DNA from: Candidatus Hydrogenedentota bacterium
GTDB lineage: Bacteria > Hydrogenedentota > Hydrogenedentia > Hydrogenedentales > SLHB01
Assembly (NCBI GenBank): GCA_020848835.1
Contig: JADLHJ010000064.1
Location: 31,555-95,554, forward strand
DNA: 64,000 nucleotides
Direction of reading: 5' to 3'
Shown here: positions 42,456-51,348 of the stretch, one piece after another
Layout of the letters: the number at the start of each line of letters is the position of its first letter
How positions within the stretch are numbered: the first letter of the stretch is position 1
Notes under the pieces: generated by a model
The model's input: only the letters and a program-made list of their open reading frames with translations
Database searches by the model: none
What the model was told of the DNA's origin: nothing
Made by a program: the position numbers and the translations under genes

Positions 42456-45008
42456 TTACGCGGCTTCGATGCCGGTCAAATGGCTCAAGATTTCCTCGGT
42501 GAGTTCATGCGTTACTTCCGTGCCGGACACCTGCGCATAAGCCAGCGCCTTACGCAGCGCGCCCGTCATCTTGCGTACGTCCACAGGCACGCGCGACGCG
42601 ATCAGCGACAGGATGTCGTCCGCCACCTTCGCCTTGAGCACGCGCGCATGACGCTGCAAGATCGCAACGCGCGTCGGCATGTCCGGCGCGTGCAAGCGCG
42701 ATACGATCCCCGCGGCGAGACGTGACACAAGCTGGTGCGAGGTATCCTGCAATTGATCTGGCGCGCGGTCTGCACTAACAACGACGAGCCGTCCTTCCGT
42801 CGTTAACACGCCCAGTAACGCGCGCAGTTCGTCCTGCGCCTGTTTGTGCGTGGCGACGCTTTGCGCATCGTCAAGCAAGAGCACGTCCCAATGTGCAAAC
42901 GATTCGCGGAAGCGTTCAAGCTCTTGGTCGCGCGCGGCGCGTTCGCACGCGCTCACAAAGCGAAGCCCCGTCATATACGCCACGCGCAGGTCCGGGTCGC
43001 GCGCGGTGATCGCGTTGCCAATCGCATGAAGCAGGTGTGTCTTGCCGACACCAACGTCTCCGTAAATATAGAAGGGCGTAAACTCGCGCGAAAATTGCTC
43101 GGTCACCGAGCGGGCAACGGACAAGGTAAACTTGTTTGCATTTCCGGAAAGAAACGCATCAAACACAAGCGCGCGCTGCAATCGGCCAGAAAGCAGCGCT
43201 TCGCGTACGCGGTCATCCGCCTCGACGCCCAGCCCAATTTCTTCCATCGGATCGAAGTGGGGAAATATGGGGTCCCCCTTTGCCACGTCCGTCGCGCGCA
43301 GCCCGGGAAAGGGCGAAACGTTGGAAGCCGCTTCCTCTTCTTTCGGCGCCGGTGCGCGCATCGTGTCCAACGCCTCGCGCAACGCCATTAACGCCTGTTT
43401 CGTGGTATCGGTCAGTTCTGCGATGCGGTTGTTTTGCGCGGCGTTTGAAGATTCGATCGCGTGCGAAAACTTTCCGGCGATTTCGTCGAAGTGTTTCTGA
43501 GGCGAACTTGCGGCCATGGCATCGCGCATGTCCTTCGCGAAGGACGCCATGCTCTTGTCCATCTGCTGCGCGATGTGGTCCGCGACAACTTTCGGATCGA
43601 AGACCGGCGCAGTCGCCTTGCCCCCTTTGCTGCCGCCCTCGTTCATCTGCAGTGCCGGCAATACGGAATCCAGCATCGCGGCCCGCACGCTGTCGCCGAG
43701 CTCTTTCGCGAGCGACGTTACATCCAACTGCGGCTGCGCACTTTGTGCCGATTGTTTTCGTTGCGCTTCAAGCATCGGCGCAATTACGTCATGCAGCGAA
43801 GAGCGCATGCTCTCACCCAATTCTTTCGCGAGCGCCGCGGTGTCCAGCGATGCTTGTGCGGACTGATTGCGCTGTGCGTCAAATAACGGCGCGATTACAT
43901 CGTGCAATGACGCCCGCATGCTTTCACCCAGCTCGCGCGCCAGTGCGCCTGTATCGAGTTGGGGATGTGCAGACATAGCCAGATGTTTGCCCTGCGCTTC
44001 CACCAGGGGCGTGATCGCTTCGAGCAGCGAAGTCCGCATGCTCGCAGTAATTTCGTGAGCAAGGTCCGCGGGCTTGCCTTTGGCGGATTCTAGCTGCAGC
44101 GCGATTAGCTTTTGTTGCTCCGCAATCAGTGGCGTCAACGATTCCGTCAGCGCCACACGCACATGATCGCCCATGCGATCGAACAACGCTTCCGGAATTT
44201 GAATGCGCGCTGGCGCGGCGTGCGCATCGGCAACAGGGCGTTGCGGCGCCGATGCAGCCGGTGCGGATGGCGTTGCTGTTTGCGCGGTCGCGGTCGCGCC
44301 CGTCTTTTGCGGTGCGACCTGCTGCACGAGTTCCGCGACCGCTTTGCTGGCTTGCGTCTTATCGTCTGCGGTCGGCTGCGATGCTTCCGAAGCCGAGGGC
44401 TTTCTTGAGGACAACCCGAAAGAACCCATCGATACTTCCGCAGGATGCTGCGCATTGTCCGCGAAAAGCTTTCTGGAAATCTGTTCAAAATGGTTCCAAG
44501 TACACAGGATCGGTTTAATTTTCAGATCGGGACACTGCTCACGCACTTTTTCGAGCGCCCCCGCATCCAACGGATCCACCATCGCCAATGTGAGGATTTT
44601 GCCGAGTTTATCGATCGGTAAGAAGCGGTGCTGCTGGCACATTGCTTTCGGCACCAGCTTGAAGAGGTCCTCGCCCACGTTGTAATCGAGCAGGCTGATG
44701 TGCGGGATCTTGCACTGCTTGACAAGAAAAGAAACGAGCGTCGATTGCGTCAGATAACCCAACTCGACCAGCGTCTGGCCAATGAACGCGCCGGTCTGCT
44801 GTTGTTTGTTCAGGGCCTCATTGAGCTGGAGCTGGGTAATGACCCCCTCGTGGACCAGTAACTCGCCCAGGCGGGGTCTACCGGTGGCCTGAGCCAAATC
44901 AGGAGTGGATTGCGATATAGGGGCATTTTGCGGTGCAGGCGGTACATTTGACGGAGCAGGCGGGCCTGCCGTCCCCTCGTCTTTCTTGTCTCGCCGCCAA
45001 CTTAGCAT
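42456..45008 (-). CDS. MshEN domain - helical tandem repeats - DnaA-type AAA+ ATPase fusion
   Basis: An 850-residue protein unlike any I know in full. Residues 46-185 form an MshEN (GspE N-terminal) domain with two near-perfect 24-residue motifs (46-69 and 75-98, 5-residue spacer), the pattern that binds cyclic di-GMP. Residues of about 275-455 hold five helical repeats (ELGESMRASLHDVIAPLFDA type), with Ala/Gln-rich linkers. Residues 610-850 are a DnaA domain III: Walker A GDVGVGKT (650-657), Walker B VLLLDDAQ (709-716), sensor I VVVSADR (742-748), box VII SRLAAGI (762-768, Arg finger) and sensor II VRKMTGAL (811-818). DnaA domain IV, the DNA-binding HTH, is absent. It heads the pilus operon. 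The function is unknown; a c-di-GMP-controlled AAA+ switch is inferred. Confidence 0.9.
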   Translation of the reverse strand: MLSWRRDKKDEGTAGPPAPSNVPPAPQNAPISQSTPDLAQATGRPRLGELLVHEGVITQLQLNEALNKQQQTGAFIGQTLVELGYLTQSTLVSFLVKQCKIPHISLLDYNVGEDLFKLVPKAMCQQHRFLPIDKLGKILTLAMVDPLDAGALEKVREQCPDLKIKPILCTWNHFEQISRKLFADNAQHPAEVSMGSFGLSSRKPSASEASQPTADDKTQASKAVAELVQQVAPQKTGATATAQTATPSAPAASAPQRPVADAHAAPARIQIPEALFDRMGDHVRVALTESLTPLIAEQQKLIALQLESAKGKPADLAHEITASMRTSLLEAITPLVEAQGKHLAMSAHPQLDTGALARELGESMRASLHDVIAPLFDAQRNQSAQASLDTAALAKELGESMRSSLHDVIAPMLEAQRKQSAQSAQPQLDVTSLAKELGDSVRAAMLDSVLPALQMNEGGSKGGKATAPVFDPKVVADHIAQQMDKSMASFAKDMRDAMAASSPQKHFDEIAGKFSHAIESSNAAQNNRIAELTDTTKQALMALREALDTMRAPAPKEEEAASNVSPFPGLRATDVAKGDPIFPHFDPMEEIGLGVEADDRVREALLSGRLQRALVFDAFLSGNANKFTLSVARSVTEQFSREFTPFYIYGDVGVGKTHLLHAIGNAITARDPDLRVAYMTGLRFVSACERAARDQELERFRESFAHWDVLLLDDAQSVATHKQAQDELRALLGVLTTEGRLVVVSADRAPDQLQDTSHQLVSRLAAGIVSRLHAPDMPTRVAILQRHARVLKAKVADDILSLIASRVPVDVRKMTGALRKALAYAQVSGTEVTHELTEEILSHLTGIEAA
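43644..44186 (-). repeat. Tandem helical repeats within the MshEN-DnaA gene
   Basis: Five units of roughly 35-40 codons share the pattern (E/R)(L/M)GxSxRxxLxxxxxPLxxAQ. Units 3 and 4 are nearly identical (LGESMRASLHDVIAPLFDAQ against LGESMRSSLHDVIAPMLEAQ), pointing to recent duplication or exchange. Length variation between strains is likely. Confidence 0.75.
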
Positions 45009-45066
45009 AGAGTCCGTGTATCCCTGACGAATCGCTGATCTGGCTAATACTGCCTACCGCAGACCG

Positions 45067-45096
45067 ATTGTACCACCGCAAGTCGCGATAGGTCAA
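45067..45096 (-). promoter_or_regulatory. Promoter of the MshEN-DnaA/pilB/pilT/pilS/pilR operon
   Basis: On the minus strand TTGACC (45096-45091), an 18-bp spacer and TACAAT (45072-45067). Both hexamers match at five of six positions, 59 bp upstream of the start codon at 45008. This is a strong housekeeping-type promoter rather than a sigma54 site. Confidence 0.7.
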
Positions 45097-45285
45097 TAGA
45101 TAACAAGTTGTAAATCATTTAGCGTCAGTAATTTGTCAACTTAATTCCTCGGCCGCGCGGATTTTGCGGAGGCATATCAAGAGAATTCAATATATAGCGC
45201 TAGCCATACCTGGTTACACAATATATGGAATAAGGCAGGTGTGGTAGCGAAAAATGCAGGCTCGTTATTACTGGGGACGTCTGAG

Positions 45286-45912
45286 TTATTTCACGAATGC
45301 GAGCTTTATTCCTAATCCTAAAAAGAGAGCGCCTGTCACACGTTTGATCAAGTGCCCCGTCGCCATGCTGGTTCTCGCGCGCGGGGCCACCGATGCGGAA
45401 CCCCAGGCGAGGGCAAGGCACCAGACAGTGTTCGTGCCGATGAAAATACAGCCGAGAACCAGAAAGGCTGCGATTTTGGAAGGTGCGAGGGGATCGACGA
45501 ACTGTGGCAAAAAGGCGAGGTAAAAGAGCGCTACCTTCGGATTGAAAACGTTTGTGAAGAAACCTGCCCGGAAAAGACGCCAATCGCTTTCCGGAGCGAT
45601 TGCATCCGTCAAATTTCGCTGCTGCGAACGTTGCAGGAGCATTTGTAACCCGATATAGGCGAGATACGCCGCACCTGCAAACTTCACCGCCAAATAGGCA
45701 TTCGCGGACGCTGCCAGCACGGCGGACAACCCTAGCGCCGCAGCAAGCGTATGCAACGCGCATCCCGCCTGGATCCCGAGCGCGGAAAAGATCCCAGCCC
45801 TGCGTCCCTGCGCGACGCTACGGCCCACGATGTACAAGGTATCCTGGCCAGGCGTAAGGTTCAGTAGAATGCTGCTTGCGACAAATAATCCGAGATGATG
45901 CACGCCCAGCAC
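45286..45912 (-). CDS. LysE-family amino-acid exporter
   Basis: A 208-residue membrane protein with about six spans and the LysE/RhtB signature LLNLTPGQDTLYIVGRSVAQGRRAG near the N-terminus, then GAAYLAYIGLQMLL. Members export lysine, homoserine, threonine or other amino acids. The start is a GTG at 45912 with no strong ribosome site; a second GTG (45903) is an alternative. It lies 10 bp after a lipoprotein gene on the same strand. Confidence 0.9.
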   Translation of the reverse strand: MLGVHHLGLFVASSILLNLTPGQDTLYIVGRSVAQGRRAGIFSALGIQAGCALHTLAAALGLSAVLAASANAYLAVKFAGAAYLAYIGLQMLLQRSQQRNLTDAIAPESDWRLFRAGFFTNVFNPKVALFYLAFLPQFVDPLAPSKIAAFLVLGCIFIGTNTVWCLALAWGSASVAPRARTSMATGHLIKRVTGALFLGLGIKLAFVK

Positions 45913-45922
45913 GGCCGCGCCG

Positions 45923-46345
45923 CTATTTGGGGCCAGTCAACAGGTTCATGCTGGTGACCGTGTTCTGCGTTTTCACCAACGTTACCTTCAGCGAACGCGA
46001 CTCTTTCTCAAATGTCAGTGTTGTCACGGACCCGTCTGGTGCGACACTCGGCTCGCCCACAATTTTCCAGCCGCCGTCTTCCGCTTGTTTACGAAATGCA
46101 GTCTCCGCCTCAACGACAGAAACTGGAATCTGGCCCTGCACAACATGAAACTTGGTGCCCGGCATCGCAGAATCTACGCGGGCTTGAAGACCCACAGGTA
46201 TCGGCACGTCCGCCGGTATTGGCTCCGGCTTTGGCGGCTCGGCTGGCTTCGTCTCTGCAGTTTGCGCCACAGGCGGCGCGGAAGGCGAGCACGCAACCGC
46301 GAACACCGAAACCAATACAATCGCGCCAACAGCGGTGGCACGCAT
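45923..46345 (-). CDS. Small lipoprotein, unknown
   Basis: A 140-residue protein with a lipoprotein signal (IVLVSVFAVAC lipobox), a Pro/Glu-rich linker (ETKPAEPPKPEPIPADVPIP) and a C-terminal alpha/beta domain (FHVVQGQIPVSVVEAETAFRK, GWKIVGEPSVAPDGSVTTLT). No named family is recognised. Its ribosome site GGAGGA is formed by the last Gly-Gly codons of the upstream yqeY-type gene, so the two are coupled. Confidence 0.75.
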   Translation of the reverse strand: MRATAVGAIVLVSVFAVACSPSAPPVAQTAETKPAEPPKPEPIPADVPIPVGLQARVDSAMPGTKFHVVQGQIPVSVVEAETAFRKQAEDGGWKIVGEPSVAPDGSVTTLTFEKESRSLKVTLVKTQNTVTSMNLLTGPK

Positions 46346-46350
46346 AGCTT

Positions 46351-46794
46351 TTATCCTCCGACGACCCGCTTGCAGACCTCATTCAGCATACGCCCATCGG
46401 CCAAATCGCCCAACTCTTTTTTCATCGCGCCAGTCAGCTTGCCCGCGTGATTAAGATCGGGATGCGCAGCAAGGTGCGCGCGAACTTTTGCCTCCAGATC
46501 CTCCTCCGAAAGCTGCTGCGGGAGAAATTCGTTGATGATCGCAATCTCATTTTCTGTCGCTGTGGCCTCATCCGTCTTGCCCAAGTCACGGAAAATATCC
46601 AACGACTGCTGCCGCTTCTTCACCTCCGCCCGCAAAACCGCGATCGCGGCTTCGTCAGTTACCACAGCCTCCACGGACTCCTTCTCTTTCAGCAGCAAAG
46701 CGCCTTTCACCATCCGCAAACATTCCAACCGCAGCGTATTCTTGTCCTTCAACGCAGATTTCATCGCGTCCTGCACGCGTTCTTTTAATGACAT
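46351..46794 (-). CDS. GatB/YqeY-domain protein
   Basis: A 147-residue helical protein: SLKERVQDAMKSALKDKNTL, RLECLRMVKGALLLKEKE, and ending HAGKLTGAMKKELGDLADGRMLNEVC, as in the tRNA-interacting tail of GatB and free-standing YqeY. A role in amidotransferase-linked tRNA handling is supposed but not proven. ATG 46794 follows TGGAGG at 5 bp; the in-frame start at 46806 is worse. Confidence 0.93.
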   Translation of the reverse strand: MSLKERVQDAMKSALKDKNTLRLECLRMVKGALLLKEKESVEAVVTDEAAIAVLRAEVKKRQQSLDIFRDLGKTDEATATENEIAIINEFLPQQLSEEDLEAKVRAHLAAHPDLNHAGKLTGAMKKELGDLADGRMLNEVCKRVVGG

Positions 46795-46907
46795 CGTGGC
46801 CTCCAATCGATAAACGAAACTGTAACTTCACGAAAAAATGAATGCAACGGACACTATAGGAAACACGTTATGCGCACCTGAGAGTGTGCGTTCGCCGAGT
46901 CCACAGC

Positions 46908-48113
46908 TTACTTGACCGCGAAGGTCTCGACGGCCTCTTCGGTCTGTGGCGGGGTTTCGGAGACGGGGATGGGTTCGGCGGTCTTGCCGTTGGTTTCGCC
47001 GCGGTAGATGATTTCGCAGCAGCCCCGGCACACGGCGAACCCGCTGTCACGGCGGCGTTGGCGGAACTCGCGTGCGACAGAACTGTTGTAGAGTTCCTTC
47101 AACGAATTCTCGCGCACGTTGCCGATCTTCTGTATCCAGCAGGGATACACGCCGCCCTTTGCGCCCACGATCAGCGTGGACCAGATCGCGCGGCAATCAA
47201 ACTTCTTCAGGTCGTATCCTTGGTCGTAGTGGTTGATTACTTCCTCGAACGGCATGCGCGGCATCCGCACTTCGATGCCAATCTTCGCGGCCTCATCGAG
47301 CGTTTTGCGCAACGACTCTTCCAGCCGCGCGCGTTCGATATGCGGCTGCCGGAAATCGTCGCGCTTCAAACTGCCGGGATCGACGCGGCCCAATTCCTGT
47401 ATATCGTGGATGCGCGTTTCCGTGAGCAGGTTCAATACGCTTGCGCCTGCGTCCTTCGCGACATGGGGCATTTCCGGGAGGCAATGAAGATTCGCTTCCT
47501 GAATCACCGTATTGATATGAACAAGCGGGGTAACTTTGCCAAACTCCGCGCGATATTTTGCGAGTGCCTTCAGGCCCTTGATGCTTTTGTCATAGGCGCC
47601 GCGTTGTGCGCGGATGACGTCGTGCGTTTCCTGCGTACCGTCCAATGACACGCCCGCGAAATTGAACCCGCGCCCGCCGAGTCTCTTTGGTGCAAGTTCG
47701 ACACAGCGCTTCGCGCGTTCATCCGTGAGCATTGTTGCGTTCGAAATAAAATGCACGCGCCGCTTCGCACACGCGTACTCGAAAATCTCCATGAAGTCTT
47801 TGCGGACAAATACCTCGCCGCCGGTGAAGGTGATAAAGCTCAAACGCCCGGTCTGGTCGATGACCTTTAACCACTCCTCGGTGGTCAATTCGCCTTCGGC
47901 CTGAATGCGCGTCGGCACCGTTTCGAGCCAATCGATGTACTGGCACATCTTGCAGCGCAGGTTGCAGCGGCGCGTCACTTCAAAATAGTAGTGGAAGGTG
48001 GGCAGGGCATAGGCTTCCCGCGAAAATCGATAGGGCAACTCGGTGTACAGGTTCGTCAAACCCTTGTACAGCCGGGTGATACGCCCTGCGCTATTTCCGT
48101 TTGCCGCGCTCAT
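46908..48113 (-). CDS. Radical SAM / SPASM-domain enzyme
   Basis: A 401-residue protein. The radical SAM cluster is CNLRCKMC (Cys50, 54, 57) after the EVTRRC strand, with FITFTGGEVFVRKD as the SAM-binding GGE. The C-terminal half holds a SPASM-like segment: GGVYPCWIQKIGNVRENSLKELYNSS and FAVCRGCCEIIYRG, able to bind a second Fe-S cluster. SPASM enzymes modify peptides, sulfatases or cofactors. Anaerobic sulfatase maturation is conceivable given three sulfatases in the window, but nothing diagnostic shows it. The start lacks a clear ribosome site. Confidence 0.9.
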   Translation of the reverse strand: MSAANGNSAGRITRLYKGLTNLYTELPYRFSREAYALPTFHYYFEVTRRCNLRCKMCQYIDWLETVPTRIQAEGELTTEEWLKVIDQTGRLSFITFTGGEVFVRKDFMEIFEYACAKRRVHFISNATMLTDERAKRCVELAPKRLGGRGFNFAGVSLDGTQETHDVIRAQRGAYDKSIKGLKALAKYRAEFGKVTPLVHINTVIQEANLHCLPEMPHVAKDAGASVLNLLTETRIHDIQELGRVDPGSLKRDDFRQPHIERARLEESLRKTLDEAAKIGIEVRMPRMPFEEVINHYDQGYDLKKFDCRAIWSTLIVGAKGGVYPCWIQKIGNVRENSLKELYNSSVAREFRQRRRDSGFAVCRGCCEIIYRGETNGKTAEPIPVSETPPQTEEAVETFAVK

Positions 48114-48236
48114 AATTACTACTACACCCTAACCTTGCGGCTGTATCCATAATTCCGGCGACTAGCCACCATTTCAGCCTGGTAACAGTCTACACTGAAA
48201 CCGACTTTGGATGCATTTGCAGCGATTAGGTGCTCT

Positions 48237-50327
48237 TTATGAATGCGCGGTTAGTACCATCATGGAGCAGGGCCGGGCCACAAGCGTATTTCCGGCCTGT
48301 ACCCGCTGGGCCTGGTCGGCCCCTACAAGGTCTTCGCCTGCTGGCTGCGAAGTGTCGATGCGCATGCGCCATTTTTTCTTTGGCAAGGCGAATTGGACCG
48401 TTTCCGGGGACGGGTTGAACAGCAGGTAAATGGCGACGCCGCCATTCTCCGTGCCATTGATATAACACCCGAGCGGCAAGTCTTCGGGTGTCCACACTTG
48501 AGGCTTGCCTTCTTCGTCAAACCACAGCAAGTCCGGTTCCTTACCTTTCTTGCTCGGTTTGCCGGTGAAATAGGTCGCGCGCTCATAGACCGTGTTTTCT
48601 TTGCGAAACGCGATTATGCCTTTGCAGAACGCAAACAGATCACTATTGCGTTCGAGCAGCCCCCAATCGAGCCACGAGATGTCATTGTCTTGGCAATACG
48701 CATTGTTGTTGCCGCGCTGCGTTCGCCCAAACTCATCGCCTCCGAGTAGCATTGGCACACCAAATGAGGTGAAAAGCGTCGCGAGAAAATTTTTCTGCAT
48801 CCGAAGCCGCAACGTATTGACCTTCGCGTCGCTGGTCTCGCCTTCCACGCCACAGTTCATGCTGAAGTTTTCGTTTAAGCCATCGCGATTGTCTTCACCA
48901 TTGGCAAGGTTTTGCTTGCTCGTGTACGAAACCAAGTCGCGTAACGTGAACCCATCGTGCGCGGTAATAAAATTGATGCTGTGCAATGGCGTGCGGCCAT
49001 CATCGCCATAGAGGTCCTGGCTGCCGGTGATGCGTTGCGCAAAATTACCCTTTGCGCCCTTGTCGCCACGCCAAAACCGGCGCACATCGTCGCGGTACTG
49101 CGCGTTCCACTCCGCCCAGCGTTCGCCGCCAAATGCGCCAACCAAATACGATCCGCCCAGGTCCCACGGCTCGGCAATGAGTTTCGTGTCGCGCAACATT
49201 GGGTCTTCGGAGATATGCTCCACCAGCGGGCCTTCCGGCAGCACGTGGCCCCACCGATCGCGCCGCAACACTGATGCAAGATCGAAGCGAAATCCGTCCA
49301 CATGCATCTGTGTGACCCAATATCGAAGGCTTTCCAGAATTAAATCGCGCACGACAGGGTGGTTGCAGTTGAGCGTATTGCCGCAGCCCGTCAGATCGCG
49401 GTTCTTCCCTTGTCCATCAAGAATGTAATAGATGCTGTTATCGATCCCCGCGAACGATTGTGTCGCTTCGTCTTTCTCGGAGGTGTGGTTGTAGACGACA
49501 TCGAGATAGACTTCGATGCCTTCGGCGTGCAGTGCCGAGACCATGTTACGAAATTCTTCGATGATCGGCGCGCTGCCCGATGCGAACCGCTGGTCCGGCG
49601 CGAAGAATGCAATTGGGCTGTAGCCCCAGTAGTTCACCAGCGCCTCGCCGGTATCCGGATTCTTCCGCGGCAGCACGCGTTCACCGCAGTGATAAATGGG
49701 CAAGAGTTCGACTGCGGTGACACCGAGTTCTTTGAGATACGGTATTTTCTCGATTACCCCGCGAAAAGTGCCCGCAGCTTTCGCTCGCGAGGACGCGTGC
49801 GCAGTGGTCCCTTTCACATGCATTTCGTAGATAATCGTCTGGCCAATCGGCGTCCGCGGCCGACCGTTGTGCGCCCAGCCGGGACCTTCCGCTTGCACCA
49901 CACATTTTGCCGCGCCCACACTTGGGTCGCCCAAAAGTTCGAGCGCGTAGGGGTCAATCAGATAACGCGCGGAATCAAACCGGTGGCGTTTCTCTTCCGT
50001 TTGCGGTCCAGCCATCCGGTACAAGTACAACGCCCCCGGCGCCAATCCTTCAACGTGAACTGTCCATACGTCGCCGATGCGATGGTGAATAGGATCGAAA
50101 GAAATCTCCTGGGAGGGTTCGCTGGCGTCAGCGGAATCGAACAGCGCAAGCCAGACTTGTGTCGCATGCCGGCTGAATATTGCGAAATGCACGCCGGTTG
50201 CGTCGGGTGTAGCGCCCAGGGGCCGCGCATGGCCCGGGCGGACGATATACGAGTCAGACTCCGGCACGAATTGCTTTCTGTTCCCCGGTACGATGAGACG
50301 TGTTGGTCTCGATACGCCGGCCAACAT
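48237..50327 (-). CDS. glgX: Glycogen debranching enzyme (GlgX/isoamylase family)
   Basis: A 696-residue GH13 enzyme that hydrolyses alpha-1,6 branches of glycogen. It has an N-terminal CBM48-like beta domain (GATPDATGVHFAIFSRHATQ, VWLALFD), a catalytic barrel with VYLDVVYNHTSE, the nucleophile region VDGFRFDLASVL, the acid/base LIAEPWDLGGSYLVG, and NFITAHDGFTLRDLVSY. The length matches GlgX. It is a single gene with 120-bp flanks on both sides and no partner genes for glycogen synthesis in view. Confidence 0.95.
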   Translation of the reverse strand: MLAGVSRPTRLIVPGNRKQFVPESDSYIVRPGHARPLGATPDATGVHFAIFSRHATQVWLALFDSADASEPSQEISFDPIHHRIGDVWTVHVEGLAPGALYLYRMAGPQTEEKRHRFDSARYLIDPYALELLGDPSVGAAKCVVQAEGPGWAHNGRPRTPIGQTIIYEMHVKGTTAHASSRAKAAGTFRGVIEKIPYLKELGVTAVELLPIYHCGERVLPRKNPDTGEALVNYWGYSPIAFFAPDQRFASGSAPIIEEFRNMVSALHAEGIEVYLDVVYNHTSEKDEATQSFAGIDNSIYYILDGQGKNRDLTGCGNTLNCNHPVVRDLILESLRYWVTQMHVDGFRFDLASVLRRDRWGHVLPEGPLVEHISEDPMLRDTKLIAEPWDLGGSYLVGAFGGERWAEWNAQYRDDVRRFWRGDKGAKGNFAQRITGSQDLYGDDGRTPLHSINFITAHDGFTLRDLVSYTSKQNLANGEDNRDGLNENFSMNCGVEGETSDAKVNTLRLRMQKNFLATLFTSFGVPMLLGGDEFGRTQRGNNNAYCQDNDISWLDWGLLERNSDLFAFCKGIIAFRKENTVYERATYFTGKPSKKGKEPDLLWFDEEGKPQVWTPEDLPLGCYINGTENGGVAIYLLFNPSPETVQFALPKKKWRMRIDTSQPAGEDLVGADQAQRVQAGNTLVARPCSMMVLTAHS

Positions 50328-50394
50328 TCAATTGAATGCTTTGCCGGCCCAAGCAACAGTATTGTGCCGTAACGCAGACGCGCCCGGCAAAATA

Positions 50395-51348
50395 CTAATC
50401 GCGCTCGTCTTCGTCTTCGTAGCTTTCTACTATATCAACGCGAACCTCATCGCCAGCGTTTTCTTCCTCCTCCCATTGTTTAATTACACGCAATCCCCTT
50501 CGCCTTTTGCGCAAGTACGCCCAAACGGTCAGCCCCGCCATGATTTGGAACAGCGTGAACCCCGATACAATCGAATACGCCGCCGCATACCAACCCAAGG
50601 AACTTTTCCACGACGCCCAAAAGTCGTAGGGGATTACGCCAAGCTCCGATTCCAGTGCAGCGCCAAAGGTCTGCGTGTCCAGCGTGCGAAGCATCGCCCA
50701 GAAACGATCCTCGCCAACTTCTTGCATCAGATACTGGGTCATCGAGTATGCCTGCGCATATGCGTCGCCAAACTGCATTTCCTCGCCGGGATCGAGGAAC
50801 GAGAGGTCAAGTTCGCGATAGGAGAGCACGCGTCCATTCAGATACATGGACGCGATCTGCGCGCGGCTTTCCCAGCGGTTCTCGCCGGACAACACCATCG
50901 CGATCCCTTCGTTGAGCCATCGAGGCAGATTGTCCGTATTCACGTTTTGTTGTAGCAGGACGTGAATCACTTCGTGCCGTACGGTGCCGCGATAATCCGA
51001 TCCGCTGGGCACGAGTTGTGGGGCCTTCAGCACAATCAAGTCCTGCGTGGGCTTTGCGATTCCCAAGACGGAATGTGTCGATAGTGGCCCAGCGTATTCG
51101 CCGAACTGCGCAATCGTGTCGCAAATCACAACGCGCAATGTTTCAGGTCTTTTGGGAAACGGTTTTTCGTAGGAGCGATAGGCCTGCTCAATGGCCGCCA
51201 TGCTTTCTTCCGCCAGAGTTCCCGCACTTGACGGGAAGTCAATACGTATCCCGCCGCGCTCGATGACATCCGCATGCGCGTTCGTTGCCCCCACCGCAAC
51301 GCAAAGCGCCGCCAGTGTCCGCGTAAGGATGGCAAGGATACGAATCAT
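50395..51348 (-). CDS. Membrane-anchored gluzincin (peptidase MA-like)
   Basis: A 317-residue protein with a signal peptide (residues 1-27), a zinc-peptidase site (VRHEVIHVLLQQN with WLNEGIAMVLSGE downstream), one C-terminal span (about 255-280) and a basic then acidic cytoplasmic tail (LRKRRRGL, EEEENAGDE). HEXXH plus the NEG Glu is the peptidase-MA signature. The ATG overlaps the addA stop by 4 bp (ATGA), with AAAGGA upstream, so it is coupled to a DNA-repair operon, which is an odd pairing. Confidence 0.85.
   Translation of the reverse strand: MIRILAILTRTLAALCVAVGATNAHADVIERGGIRIDFPSSAGTLAEESMAAIEQAYRSYEKPFPKRPETLRVVICDTIAQFGEYAGPLSTHSVLGIAKPTQDLIVLKAPQLVPSGSDYRGTVRHEVIHVLLQQNVNTDNLPRWLNEGIAMVLSGENRWESRAQIASMYLNGRVLSYRELDLSFLDPGEEMQFGDAYAQAYSMTQYLMQEVGEDRFWAMLRTLDTQTFGAALESELGVIPYDFWASWKSSLGWYAAAYSIVSGFTLFQIMAGLTVWAYLRKRRRGLRVIKQWEEEENAGDEVRVDIVESYEDEDERD

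Noticed and set aside
49359..50372. 337-codon open frame antisense to glgX
   Set aside because: No domain or start site; it overlaps conserved catalytic segments of GlgX.
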